NCBI GenBank assembly: GCA_017455085.1
Contig: JAFTBT010000077.1
Span: 1-15,341 of the forward strand
Direction: 5' to 3'
Length of the DNA: 15,341 bases
Source of the DNA: Synergistaceae bacterium
GTDB lineage: Bacteria; Synergistota; Synergistia; Synergistales; Aminobacteriaceae
The translations under genes were made by a program, and so were the position numbers. This document shows, piece after piece, positions 14,686 through 15,341 of this stretch. How positions within the stretch are numbered: the first letter of the stretch is position 1; the number at the start of each line of letters is the position of its first letter. The notes under the pieces were generated by a model. The model was given only the letters and a program-made list of their open reading frames with translations. It was not told the DNA's origin and searched no databases.

Positions 14686-15341
14686 AGGCGAAACCGAAAT
14701 ACTATGACGAGATTCAGAGGCTCAGGCTGATAGATGATGAGCTTATGGAGCTGTGTTTTAACGATAATCTGGAGGCTGCGGGGCTGCTTGTGAGCGTGAT
14801 ACTTGGCCGTGAAGACCTGAAGATAATATCTGCGAAAACTCAGGCAGTTATGAAGGGCGTAATGCGTGAGGTGAGGCTGGATATACTTGCTGTTGATGAG
14901 GAAGGCAGAAAGTACAACATAGAGTTTCAGCGTGATAACTCTGGAGCTGTTCCGGAACGTGCGAGATATAACAGCAGCATGATAGATGTGAACAGTCTGG
15001 ACAAGGGCGGAGACTTCACAGAACTTCCTGAAGTATACGTAATCTTCATAACCGAACATGACGTATTAGGCGGCGGATTACCTCTATATACCATTGACTG
15101 GCGGATTAACGAGACGGGTGAAGTCTTTGGCTGCAGGTCTCATATAGTGTACGTGAATGGTGATCATCGTGATGCAGCTACAGCATTGGGAAAGCTAGTA
15201 CATGATATTTTCTGCGAGAGGCCGGAAGAGATGAATTACTCTACACTTGCGGAAAGAGTCAGGTACTTCAAGGAAGATAAAAAGGGGGTGAAAGATTTGA
15301 GCGGAGTAATGGAAGAATTAGTGAAGACTGAACGGGCAAAA
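14682..15341 (+). CDS. Rpn-family recombination-promoting nuclease / PD-(D/E)XK transposase-like protein (3' partial)
   Basis: 220 residues are visible before the right edge and no stop is reached. The GTG start at 14682 overlaps the previous stop as GTGA; an in-frame TGA at 14673 leaves no earlier option. The order is typical of the family: an N-terminal helix (IQRLRLIDDELMELCFNDNL), then the PD-(D/E)XK core with D67 in EVRLDILAVD and E80-x-Q82 in YNIEFQRD, the RARYNSSMID segment (Arg-Tyr helix), VYVIFITEHD and the VYVNG strand, then a helical C-terminal part. These are endonucleases related to RpnA-E, which promote recA-independent recombination; they are often called transposases although no element ends are seen here. 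Translational coupling to a sugar epimerase-like gene is unusual. The family call is strong; mobility is unproven. Confidence 0.9.
   Translation, partial: MKAKPKYYDEIQRLRLIDDELMELCFNDNLEAAGLLVSVILGREDLKIISAKTQAVMKGVMREVRLDILAVDEEGRKYNIEFQRDNSGAVPERARYNSSMIDVNSLDKGGDFTELPEVYVIFITEHDVLGGGLPLYTIDWRINETGEVFGCRSHIVYVNGDHRDAATALGKLVHDIFCERPEEMNYSTLAERVRYFKEDKKGVKDLSGVMEELVKTERAK

Noticed and set aside
14577..15059. A 160-codon - strand frame over the epimerase end and nuclease start
   Set aside because: Antisense to two genes with strong family motifs.

Overview
This window looks like a chromosomal segment of an anaerobic, probably gut- or rumen-associated bacterium. The gene set (short FtsY, a DUF4416 protein, class II GalT, a soluble PAS/Hpt hybrid kinase, an Rpn-family nuclease), the intermediate base composition and the strong GGAGG ribosome sites suggest Synergistota or a Firmicutes relative. 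That placement is an inference; no rRNA or other marker is present. There is no tRNA, rRNA, CRISPR array or intact mobile element.

Region 1 (1-6616, + strand) is one long transcription unit. It opens inside a large acidic, repeat-rich membrane protein whose reading frame runs back through the left edge. A shorter paralogue follows; both end in one membrane helix plus a DUF4177-like C-terminal domain. Then come ftsY (signal-recognition-particle receptor), a possible PAS-fold protein, a DUF4416 protein, a small exported protein and a class V aminotransferase. From ftsY onward each gene overlaps the next, so they should be translationally coupled. The 5' end of ftsY is imperfectly duplicated just upstream of itself.

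Region 2 (6534-11103): an alpha/beta hydrolase on the - strand overlaps the tail of the aminotransferase. Divergent from it is a two-gene signalling unit, a 1023-residue soluble hybrid histidine kinase (PAS-like modules, HisKA, HATPase, receiver, Hpt) followed by a double-receiver response regulator with no output domain. The unit ends at a strong hairpin terminator that also lies directly behind the convergent next gene.

Region 3 (11105-11978): a cytidine-deaminase homologue on the - strand has a signal peptide, keeps its zinc cysteines and has lost the catalytic glutamate, so it looks like an exported, repurposed non-enzyme. Behind it lies about 360 bases without an intact gene, holding what may be decayed coding sequence.

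Region 4 (11979-15341, + strand): class II galT, then two further divergent copies of the galT 3' tail, then a copy of the galT 5' leader placed in front of an aldose-epimerase-like DUF4432 gene, then an Rpn/PD-(D/E)XK nuclease gene overlapping it by 4 bases and cut by the right edge. galT and the epimerase-like protein fit galactose or related hexose metabolism.

The points most worth a second look are the exported CDA-fold protein without its catalytic Glu, the triplicated galT tail with a transplanted leader, and the paired DUF4177-like membrane proteins with a 13-residue repeat beside a short FtsY.
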